Shown here one piece after another: positions 6,781 through 14,272 of a stretch of DNA of 33,159 nt. Source of the DNA: Anaerolineales bacterium UBA4823 (GTDB taxonomy: Bacteria > Chloroflexota > Anaerolineae > Anaerolineales > UBA4823); contig DHFN01000184.1 in NCBI GenBank assembly GCA_002402275.1, positions 2,274 to 35,432 of the forward strand, read 5' to 3'. Under the pieces are notes generated by a model, which saw only the letters and a program-made list of their open reading frames with translations, did no database searches and had not been told where the DNA came from. Made by a program: the position numbers and the translations under genes. The first letter of the stretch is position 1, and every line of letters begins with the position of its first letter.

Positions 6781-8430
6781 ATGTGTAACTTCAAAAAATA
6801 CTCTCAATTAATTAGCGTCATTGTTATTACCCTAATCCTCATCCCCGCTTGTGGTCCAAAAACTTCAGCTAGTCCTAAAGTAACCACTTTTATTTTCACC
6901 CAAGAATTTGACACTTTAAATCCACTCTATTCTAATATGTGGTTTTCCCAAATCACTCTAGAGCTTTGGAATGGATGGGCATGGAATTTCAACGAGAAAA
7001 ATGAACCGGTTCCCTATTTAGTAAAAGAAATGCCATCCATCGAAAATGGAGGCATCTCTGCTGATGGGAAAACCATCACGGTTAAATTAAGAGAGGATCT
7101 TAAATGGTCAGATGGGATTCCTTTGACAAGTGAGGATTTTGTATTTACGTATGATATGACCATCTCTCCTAAAAATGCTGTTGCAACCACCTATCCCTAT
7201 GATCAACTTGCCAGCCTGGAAGCACCCGATAAATATACAATAGTGATGAAATTCAACGAACCTTTTGCACCTTGGCAAGCAACATTTTGGAAAGGGATTT
7301 TACCATCTCATATTCTTAAACCTGTTTTTGAAAATGAAGGCTCGATTGACAACGCCGAATGGAACCTCAAACCAACCGTAGGGTTTGGTCCTTATATTTT
7401 CAAAGAATGGGAATCGGGAAGTTATACCCGTTTTGTTGCTAACCCCAATTACTGGGGTCCTAAACCTAAAATTGACGAAATCTTCATCCGCTTTGTGCCA
7501 GATGATGCCTCTCAAATTAATGCACTCGAAGCTGGTGATGGAGATTTAGGAACTTTCATTGCATATAGTGATATTCCAAAACTCGAACAAGAAGGCATTA
7601 AAATCATCCCTGCTTTCTCGGGTTACAACGAAGGAATGTTCTTCCTAATCTCCAAAGAGCGAGGGCATCCAGCTATGTTAGATGTGCGTGTGCGTCAAGC
7701 AATTGCAATGGGGATTGACCGAGAATCAATCGTCAAAAACTTATTACTTGGGAAAACAGCCGTACCAGCTAGCTATTGGGATGCTTTACCTTTTTATAAT
7801 ACTCCTCCTGTTCAAAATTATCCGTATGATCCCGAAGCTTCCAATAAATTGTTAGATGAAGCTGGCTGGGTGGACAGTAACAATGATGGCGTACGGGATA
7901 AAGATGGCGTCGAGCTTGTACTGCGCTATGGAACCACAACTCGTGAAGTTCGGCAGGATACCCAAGCGGTGGTGCAACAAGATTTAGCGAAAATTGGCAT
8001 AAAAGTAAATCTCCTTAATTATGACTCGGATGTCTTTTTTGCTAGTTATGACAAACAAGGCCCAGCTGCTACTGGACAATTGGATATCATGCAATGGTCA
8101 GATACTACTAACTTCCCCGATCCAGATTACTATTACTGGTATTGTGATGAAATCCCTTCCGCAGAAAACCCCCAAGGTGCCAACTGGCAATACTTGTGTG
8201 ACGAAGAACTAGATAGCTTATTTAAATTGCAAGCCACCCAAGTAAATCCTGAAGAACGCCAAAAAACTTACCAGAAAATAAACCAGATTTTTCATGATAA
8301 TGTATATTGGCTAGGATTATGGCAGGATCCGGACATGTGGGCTCTGGGAAAAAGATTATCGAACTATAAAATTTCTGGCGTCACTCCATTCTTCAGCATT
8401 GGCGAATGGGAATTTTCAAGCGGAGAGTAG
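6781..8430 (+). CDS. Peptide/nickel-type ABC transporter substrate-binding lipoprotein (SBP family 5)
   Basis: A 549-residue extracellular binding protein of the DppA/OppA type. The first 24 residues form a lipoprotein signal with a lipobox ILIPAC ending in Cys24. Typical family features are the early EFDTLNPLYSNMW segment, the LREDLKWSDGIPLTSEDFVF block, VRQAIAMGIDRE and the Asp-rich loop DSNNDGVRDKDG. AAAGGAG lies 9 bases upstream of the ATG. It is the first gene of a complete five-gene transporter. Such proteins bind peptides, but also other solutes, so the ligand is open; the divergent one-carbon operon allows the idea of a methylated solute, which is only inference. Confidence 0.93.
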   Translation: MCNFKKYSQLISVIVITLILIPACGPKTSASPKVTTFIFTQEFDTLNPLYSNMWFSQITLELWNGWAWNFNEKNEPVPYLVKEMPSIENGGISADGKTITVKLREDLKWSDGIPLTSEDFVFTYDMTISPKNAVATTYPYDQLASLEAPDKYTIVMKFNEPFAPWQATFWKGILPSHILKPVFENEGSIDNAEWNLKPTVGFGPYIFKEWESGSYTRFVANPNYWGPKPKIDEIFIRFVPDDASQINALEAGDGDLGTFIAYSDIPKLEQEGIKIIPAFSGYNEGMFFLISKERGHPAMLDVRVRQAIAMGIDRESIVKNLLLGKTAVPASYWDALPFYNTPPVQNYPYDPEASNKLLDEAGWVDSNNDGVRDKDGVELVLRYGTTTREVRQDTQAVVQQDLAKIGIKVNLLNYDSDVFFASYDKQGPAATGQLDIMQWSDTTNFPDPDYYYWYCDEIPSAENPQGANWQYLCDEELDSLFKLQATQVNPEERQKTYQKINQIFHDNVYWLGLWQDPDMWALGKRLSNYKISGVTPFFSIGEWEFSSGE

Positions 8431-8475
8431 CTTGAGAGAAATATCCTGCAACCATAACATCATTGGCAATGTATC

Positions 8476-9510
8476 ATGACTCGATATATCCTTCATAGAA
8501 TTCTACAAGGGATCCCTTTGCTGTTCTTCATCAGTATCATCTTATTTGTTCTCATGATGAACATGGGGGATCCCATTGCAACCATGGGAGGAAGAACAGC
8601 TACTAGACCAGCCGATCGTGAACGATTAAAAAGGCAGCTCGGACTAGACAAACCGATTGTTGTTCAATATTTCTATTGGCTGGCAGGGAACGATTGGACA
8701 AAGATTGATTTAGATGGAGATGGAATTGGAGAAACTTATGGTGAACGTAAAGGAGTATTGCGGGGAGATTTTGGATACTCCCTCGTCAATCGCGGCAAAC
8801 CAGCTCTGGCGGTTATCGGTGAGCGGATACCTAACACGCTCATCCTTATGGTAGCAGCAGAACTGGTCATTATCCTAGGTTCATTACTGGTTGGAGTTTA
8901 TTCTGCCTTACACCAATATTCCTTTACTGACCATTTTATTACTACCCTCTCTTTTATTGGCTATTCTATGCCGATCTTCTTCATCGCCTTACTTTCTATG
9001 TATATCTTTGCTGTTTTATTCAAACGCTGGGGACTTCCATACCTTCCGACAGTCGGAATGTTCGACCCTCAAGTCGGCAAAACCGCTGGGCAGGTTATTC
9101 TACACATGATTTTACCTGTTTTAAGCATTTCTGTTATTAGTTTAGCTGCCTACTCCCGCTATATCCGGAGTACGATGTTGGAAGTAATGAACCAGGACTA
9201 TATCCGTACCGCTAAAGCTAAAGGATTGCCGCGCCCGCAAATCGTTTACATTCATGCCCTAAAAAATGCCTCTCTGCCCATTGTAACAGTCATTGGATTA
9301 GATTTGCCTCTATTATTAGGTGGTGCAGTGGTTACAGAACGAATTTTTGCCTGGCCTGGAATGGGACGGCTTTTCCTCGATCATGTAGAACGCGGGGATC
9401 TTCCCGTCGTCATGGGAATCCTGATGTTAATTTCCGTAGCTGTGGTTGTATTTCAAATTCTTACCGATATAGTCTATGCTTGGCTTGATCCGCGCATCCG
9501 TTTTGGTTAA
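8476..9510 (+). CDS. ABC transporter permease, DppB/OppB type
   Basis: A 344-residue inner-membrane permease. The N-terminal helix (MTRYILHRILQGIPLLFFIS) and the QLGLDKP block are typical of DppB. Several membrane segments follow, with the cytoplasmic EAA-like loop around RTAKAKGLPRPQIVYIHALK that contacts the ATPases. The loop after the first helix contains DLDGDGIGE, a calcium-loop-like DxDxDG insertion, before GVLRGDFGYSL. The gene starts 45 bases after the binding protein with no strong ribosome binding site, and its stop overlaps the next start by one base (TAATG). Confidence 0.93.
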   Translation: MTRYILHRILQGIPLLFFISIILFVLMMNMGDPIATMGGRTATRPADRERLKRQLGLDKPIVVQYFYWLAGNDWTKIDLDGDGIGETYGERKGVLRGDFGYSLVNRGKPALAVIGERIPNTLILMVAAELVIILGSLLVGVYSALHQYSFTDHFITTLSFIGYSMPIFFIALLSMYIFAVLFKRWGLPYLPTVGMFDPQVGKTAGQVILHMILPVLSISVISLAAYSRYIRSTMLEVMNQDYIRTAKAKGLPRPQIVYIHALKNASLPIVTVIGLDLPLLLGGAVVTERIFAWPGMGRLFLDHVERGDLPVVMGILMLISVAVVVFQILTDIVYAWLDPRIRFG

Positions 9511-10469
9511 TGGGGATATTGAATATTATGATCGCTGAATCCACCCCCAATCTCTTTGTTGACGATCTTGAAACTCCTCCACTCCCATTAACCACATTGG
9601 CTTGGAAGAGGTTCAAACGCCATAGGATGGCAATGCTCGGCGGCGTATTTCTAATTCTTTTAGTCCTGTATTCTTTTGGGGGAAGTTTATTTGTTGAGGA
9701 AAAATATGCGAATTTCACAAATCCCCCCATTCGCCTTAACACACCCTCCTGGCAGCATCCATTCGGTACTGATACTGTTGGAAGAGATGTACTGGCACGA
9801 ACCATTTATGGGGGGCAAATTTCCATGATCATAGGGATTCTGGCAGTTATCATTGAAACCTCCTTAGGGATTTTAATTGGTGCCTTAGCTGGTTATTATG
9901 GGGGAACAATTGACAGTCTGCTTATGCGGTTTACGGAAGCTATGCTGAATATCCCGGAGATCTTTTTATTGATTGTCATGGCAAAATTTTTCGGAAATAA
10001 AATCCCTAATCTAACTCTATTGGGAAGGACTTTTAGCGGCAGTGTTGTTGTAATTATTGTAATTATTGGTCTAACCAGTTGGATGTACTTAGCTCGAATT
10101 GTACGTGCGGAATTTTTATCCATTAAAGAGAACGACTTCATTCTTGCAGCCAAAGCTACTGGAACTTCGAACACCGAAATCATCATCCGTCATATACTGC
10201 CTAATAGCATTGCACCGATCATCGTCTCGGCAACACTGGGTATAGCCAATGCTATTTTATCCGAAGCGTATATAAGCTTCTTGGGTTTAGGGGTTCAACC
10301 GCCCACTGCGACTTGGGGAAACATGCTGGATGGTGCAAATAATTATATTGAATCTGCGCCATGGCTATGGTTCTTTCCTGGTTTATTGATATTGTTAACG
10401 GTCTTGAGTATCAACTTTTTAGGGGATGGATTAAGAGATGCGATAGATCCACACAGCCGAGCAATATGA
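9510..10469 (+). CDS. ABC transporter permease, DppC/OppC type
   Basis: A 319-residue permease with the N-terminal cytoplasmic lead (LAWKRFKRHRMAMLGG) that marks DppC proteins. The motif HPFGTDTVGRDVLARTIYGG comes before the permease core, and the EAA-like loop reads LAAKATGTSNTEIIIRHILP. The start overlaps the stop of the upstream permease (TAATG at 9508-9512), which suggests coupled translation. A second ATG at 9528 has GGGGA 11 bases before it and is a possible alternative. The stop overlaps the next gene as ATGA. It pairs with the DppB-like protein to form the membrane channel. Confidence 0.93.
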   Translation: MGILNIMIAESTPNLFVDDLETPPLPLTTLAWKRFKRHRMAMLGGVFLILLVLYSFGGSLFVEEKYANFTNPPIRLNTPSWQHPFGTDTVGRDVLARTIYGGQISMIIGILAVIIETSLGILIGALAGYYGGTIDSLLMRFTEAMLNIPEIFLLIVMAKFFGNKIPNLTLLGRTFSGSVVVIIVIIGLTSWMYLARIVRAEFLSIKENDFILAAKATGTSNTEIIIRHILPNSIAPIIVSATLGIANAILSEAYISFLGLGVQPPTATWGNMLDGANNYIESAPWLWFFPGLLILLTVLSINFLGDGLRDAIDPHSRAI

Positions 10470-11467
10470 CCAAACAACCTTTACTCGATGTAAAAAATTT
10501 GGTAACCGAATTCATTATTCCAGAAGGGATCGTTTATGCTGTCAATGGAATATCCTTCAATGTTAATCCTGGGGAAACGCTGGCTGTGGTGGGTGAGAGT
10601 GGGTGTGGAAAATCAGTCTCGATGCTTTCAGTAATGGGACTAATTCCCACACCACCGGGAATAATTGTTGATGGGGAAGCGATTTATGGAAATAAAAATC
10701 TATTCAAGTTAGCCGAAGAAGAAATGGAACAAATCCGGGGAAAAGAGATCGCCATGGTCTTCCAAGATCCAATGACATCTCTCAACCCCGTCCTTACAAT
10801 CGGTAAACAAATAACCGAGGCGCTCATCTGTCACTTTGATATAACTAAAAATGATGCTAGGGATCGAGCAATTTCTTTGTTGGACATGGTTGGAATACCG
10901 GAAGCCCGCAACCGTCTAGATGATTATCCGCATCAATTTTCAGGTGGAATGAGACAACGAGTCATGATCGCAATGGCTCTGGCATGTGACCCTCATTTAT
11001 TGATCGCAGATGAACCAACCACCGCTTTGGATGTTACCATTCAAGCTCAAATTGTTGAATTGGTTCTTCAATTAAAACGTCAGAAGGATATGGCAGTAAT
11101 TTGGATTACTCATGATTTAGGTGTAGTAGCTGGTATTGCAGATAGAGTAAATGTCATGTATGCAGGTTATATTGTCGAAGAAGCCTTAGTTGATGATTTA
11201 TATGAAGATCCACGACATCCGTATACCTGTGGGCTGCTCGGTTCATTACCGAGAGTCGATCATCGGCGGGAACGAAAATTGTGTTCGATACCCGGTTCTC
11301 CGCCTAGTCTCTTAGTGAAACCGGTTGGATGCCCTTTCCGACCACGGTGTCAATATTCAAAAGAAATCTGCCAGTTTGAAACACCCAAGTTAAGAGAGAC
11401 TTCAAGAGGGCATCATGTAGCTTGCTGGATTGATATCCAAAGTGGAGAACAAATCAGTGGATCCTGA
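10466..11467 (+). CDS. ABC transporter ATP-binding protein, DppD/OppD type
   Basis: A 333-residue ATPase with Walker A GESGCGKS, signature FSGGMRQR, Walker B LLIADEPTTALD and a switch histidine in WITHDLG. The C-terminal oligopeptide-transport domain holds a C-x5-C-x6-C pattern (CPFRPRCQYSKEIC) and a later Cys (HHVACW). The frame is open from 10361, but the first 35 codons lie inside the permease gene. The true start is ATG at 10466-10468, which overlaps the permease stop (ATGA) and gives the expected N-terminus MTKQPLLDVKNLV. It forms the heterodimeric motor with the next gene product. Confidence 0.94.
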   Translation: MTKQPLLDVKNLVTEFIIPEGIVYAVNGISFNVNPGETLAVVGESGCGKSVSMLSVMGLIPTPPGIIVDGEAIYGNKNLFKLAEEEMEQIRGKEIAMVFQDPMTSLNPVLTIGKQITEALICHFDITKNDARDRAISLLDMVGIPEARNRLDDYPHQFSGGMRQRVMIAMALACDPHLLIADEPTTALDVTIQAQIVELVLQLKRQKDMAVIWITHDLGVVAGIADRVNVMYAGYIVEEALVDDLYEDPRHPYTCGLLGSLPRVDHRRERKLCSIPGSPPSLLVKPVGCPFRPRCQYSKEICQFETPKLRETSRGHHVACWIDIQSGEQISGS

Positions 11468-12440
11468 ACCCCTTGTCATCGTTGAAAAGTTAAAGAAATA
11501 TTTTCCAGTCAAAAAAGGTCTTGTTTTCCAAAAACAATCGGGCTTTGTAAAAGCAGTTGATGAGGTTTCTTTTGAAATCTGCCGCGGAGAAACCTTAGGA
11601 CTAGTCGGTGAAAGTGGCTGTGGAAAAACCACCGTTGGACGTACTATGCTGGGATTATATCCAATCACCGAAGGGAAAGTTGTCATTGAAAAATTAGATA
11701 TCGCAAAAGCAGATAGAAATAAACTCCACCGGTTACGGCAGAAAGCACAAATGATTTTTCAAGATCCTTATGCTTCCCTCAATCCCCGCTGGACAGTAAG
11801 TGCGATTATCAGTGAACCAATATGGGTTCACCATCTGGCACACTCGGAAAAAGAAAAAATCGAACGGGTTCAAGAACTTATGAAACTCGTCGGCTTAAGC
11901 CCCCGTTTGATCAATCGCTTTCCTCATGAATTCTCAGGAGGACAAAGGCAGCGAATTGGAATAGCTAGAGCTTTGGCATCCCAACCGGAATTTATCGTTT
12001 GCGATGAACCCATCTCTGCCTTGGATGTATCCATACAAGCTCAAGTTGTAAATTTATTAGAAGAATTGCAAGATCAATTTCAACTAACTTATTTATTCAT
12101 AGCTCATGATTTGAGCATGGTCCGCCATATTTGTGATCGAGTCGCAGTAATGTACCTGGGTACATTAGTTGAAAGTGCTGATCGTGATGAGTTATACGAA
12201 AATCCTCTTCATCCTTATACAAAAGCACTTCTTTCAGCGGTACCCATCCCTGATCCTAAGAAAGATCGTATGAGACACAGAATAATTTTGCAGGGGGATG
12301 TCCCTAGCCCGATTAGCCCTCCATCCGGTTGTCGCTTTCACACTCGCTGCCCAATGGAAAAACCGCACTGTGGGGAATTGGTTCCAGTTTTCAAAGAAGC
12401 AGCCCCTAGACATTGGGTTGCTTGCCATGAAATTACTTAA
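11457..12440 (+). CDS. ABC transporter ATP-binding protein, DppF/OppF type
   Basis: A 327-residue ATPase with KKYFPVKKG at its N-terminus, as in OppF. It carries Walker A GESGCGKTT, signature FSGGQRQR, Walker B FIVCDEPISALD and a switch histidine in FIAHDLS. Its C-terminus repeats the C-x5-C-x6-C pattern (CRFHTRCPMEKPHC) followed by HWVACHE. The frame extends back to a TTG at 11430, but GGAG at 11444-11447 is 9 bases before GTG 11457, so I prefer that start; it overlaps the DppD stop by 11 bases. It is the last gene of the transporter operon, since a 206-base gap follows. Confidence 0.92.
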   Translation: MDPEPLVIVEKLKKYFPVKKGLVFQKQSGFVKAVDEVSFEICRGETLGLVGESGCGKTTVGRTMLGLYPITEGKVVIEKLDIAKADRNKLHRLRQKAQMIFQDPYASLNPRWTVSAIISEPIWVHHLAHSEKEKIERVQELMKLVGLSPRLINRFPHEFSGGQRQRIGIARALASQPEFIVCDEPISALDVSIQAQVVNLLEELQDQFQLTYLFIAHDLSMVRHICDRVAVMYLGTLVESADRDELYENPLHPYTKALLSAVPIPDPKKDRMRHRIILQGDVPSPISPPSGCRFHTRCPMEKPHCGELVPVFKEAAPRHWVACHEIT

Positions 12441-12646
12441 TTCAAATTCCCGAGCTTTCTTATTTCGAATTGTTTTCCCGATCGAAAATACTGATAAAAT
12501 AAAAGCCATAAAAAAGGTTGGCTTCCTAAACTCCCAATTATAGGTAGCTAAATATATCATTCAGATTTTATTAATTAAGTCACCTGTGCAGATCGAGATC
12601 AAGATTATAAAATGATCAGTAGAAATTAATCCATAAGGAGTACCCA

Positions 12647-14125
12647 ATGTCGATTTTTACACCTGGGAGAAGGTGGCAGCCACCTTATTATCCCTTTAAA
12701 AAAGAAACCCTCGGGTTACAGTTTCTTGAAAGTGTTGAAAGAATCATCAAAGGACCATTATTTGGTTGCCGGATGTGTGGGAATTGTCTATTACAAGAAA
12801 CTGCTTTTATATGCTCAATGGAATGTCCCAAAGGTCTTCGAAATGGCCCCTGCGGTGGCTCAACCGAAGAACATTGTTATGTAGATGAAACCCGTCCATG
12901 TATTTGGTATAAAATATTTGAACGATCGTTTAATATGGGGAGGGAAGAAAAACTATTAGAGGTTCTCCCGCCACTAGACTGGAATAAAGTTGGGTCAGAA
13001 ACCTGGGCTGATGTGGTGATTCAAGTGAAAAAAGTTGGGACGGGCAAATTTTTCACCGGCCTAGTATCCCGTGATCCACACAAACGTGCCCAAGTTTGGG
13101 ATTCGGTTTTTCGCCCAGTACGACAACCAGATTGGTGGAATGGTGATTCGGAATATCATCCCCCAGCTTACACAGAACCAATCTCGGAGTTGGAAAGGCA
13201 TTTACGAGCTGGTGAGTTTGTAATTACTGCAGAAGTTGCACCTCCGCTGACTGTATCCACAAACAAATTAATCCAAAACATTAATTTGGTCAAACCCTAC
13301 GTAACCTCAATTAATTTCACTGATTCGCCATCAGCAACTGCCCGAATGTCAAGCTGGGCGTGCAGTTCAATAGCAGTCCAATCCGGTGCGGAACCAGTTA
13401 TGCAAATAGCTGCCCGCGATCGAACTCGGATCGGTTTGCAATCTGAAGTATTAGGCGCCAATGCTCTAGGGATTAAGAACATCCTTTGTCTTACCGGGGA
13501 CAGTATGGTTTTAGCCCCTGATCCACGCGGCCGAATGGATATTGTTGATCTCGATTCAGTTCAGATGATCTGGGTTTTACGAAAAATGCGGGACGAGGGA
13601 AAATATCTCGATGGAAGAAACATTAAATTTCCACCTAAAATCTTTATTGGTGCAGCTGCATCCCCATTTGCTTCCAAGCCCGAATTTCAAGCCATTCGTG
13701 AACAGAAGAAAGTCAATGCAGGTGCACAATTCTTCCAAACGAATTTGGTTTATGATCCTGAAGGTTTAGAAATTTGGTTAAATGCCATAGCCAAAAGGAA
13801 TTTATTAGGCTTGGTCTACATTCTTATAGGCATTACTCCTTTAAAGAGTTTGAAAGTTGCTCAATATATGAATGATGATGTACCCGGGGTAACCATTCCA
13901 GAAAAAATATTAAAGCGCTTGGAAAAAGCTGGGGATGGCGCTGCGGAAGAAGGAGTAAATATTTCACTGGAGATAATTGAAGCCGTAAGAAAACTACAAG
14001 GTATAAACGGAATCCATATCATGGCTGTGGGTTGGGAAGATATAGTTCCCCGCATTGTCACCGAAGCCGGGCTCTTACCTAAAGAATTTAATTTACCCCA
14101 AAAAGACGTTCTAAAACAGAATTAA
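12647..14125 (+). CDS. Methylene-THF reductase with fused N-terminal MetV-like cysteine domain (MetV-MetF type)
   Basis: A 492-residue protein in two parts. Residues 1-130 match the methylene-THF reductase C-terminal/MetV family, with eight cysteines at 41, 44, 47, 56, 60, 69, 77 and 85 around CRMCGNC and RNGPCGGS. Residues 187-485 form a MetF TIM barrel (ITAEVAPPLTV, NFTDSPSATARMSS, ILCLTGDS). In many acetogens MetV and MetF are separate subunits of the Wood-Ljungdahl methylene-THF reductase; here they are one chain. It interconverts methylene-THF and methyl-THF, oxidising methyl groups or making them. GGAG lies 6 bases before the ATG. Its position after the transporter, near the corrinoid methyltransferase operon, supports a role in methyl-group metabolism. 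The direction of the reaction and the electron carrier are unknown. Confidence 0.88.
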   Translation: MSIFTPGRRWQPPYYPFKKETLGLQFLESVERIIKGPLFGCRMCGNCLLQETAFICSMECPKGLRNGPCGGSTEEHCYVDETRPCIWYKIFERSFNMGREEKLLEVLPPLDWNKVGSETWADVVIQVKKVGTGKFFTGLVSRDPHKRAQVWDSVFRPVRQPDWWNGDSEYHPPAYTEPISELERHLRAGEFVITAEVAPPLTVSTNKLIQNINLVKPYVTSINFTDSPSATARMSSWACSSIAVQSGAEPVMQIAARDRTRIGLQSEVLGANALGIKNILCLTGDSMVLAPDPRGRMDIVDLDSVQMIWVLRKMRDEGKYLDGRNIKFPPKIFIGAAASPFASKPEFQAIREQKKVNAGAQFFQTNLVYDPEGLEIWLNAIAKRNLLGLVYILIGITPLKSLKVAQYMNDDVPGVTIPEKILKRLEKAGDGAAEEGVNISLEIIEAVRKLQGINGIHIMAVGWEDIVPRIVTEAGLLPKEFNLPQKDVLKQN

Positions 14126-14141
14126 CTTCAAACAGTTCTAC

Positions 14142-14180
14142 AAATTCACCGCCTGTGCAAAACTTGCCTGCGGTGAATTT
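14142..14180 (+). terminator. Hairpin terminator candidate after the methylene-THF reductase gene
   Basis: A perfect 11-bp inverted repeat (AAATTCACCGC at 14142-14152, GCGGTGAATTT at 14170-14180) lies 17 bases after the stop. Inside the 17-base loop GCAA (14157-14160) can pair with TTGC (14164-14167), extending the stem. The 3' arm ends in AATTTATA rather than a long T run, so termination may be moderate. Confidence 0.55.
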
Positions 14181-14272
14181 ATACCCCTTGTTGAAGGAAG
14201 TTTTGAAGGTTATACTAGATATTATTATAAAATTCTCAACCATCTTCTATTCTATTTGGCTGAAAGTTAGCT

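Noticed and set aside
10361..10465. Upstream 35 codons of the DppD-like frame
   Set aside because: They lie inside the DppC-like gene, and the family N-terminus begins at the ATGA overlap at 10466.
12234..12560. Minus-strand 108-codon and plus-strand 81-codon frames around the end of the DppF-like gene
   Set aside because: They overlap the conserved C-terminus of the ATPase and show no motif or start signal. The 206-base gap before the MetVF gene shows no convincing gene or riboswitch.
12441..12646. Possible cobalamin or folate riboswitch before the methylene-THF reductase
   Set aside because: I looked for the conserved cobalamin box and for THF-riboswitch stems and saw neither. The leader is AT-rich with only weak inverted repeats.
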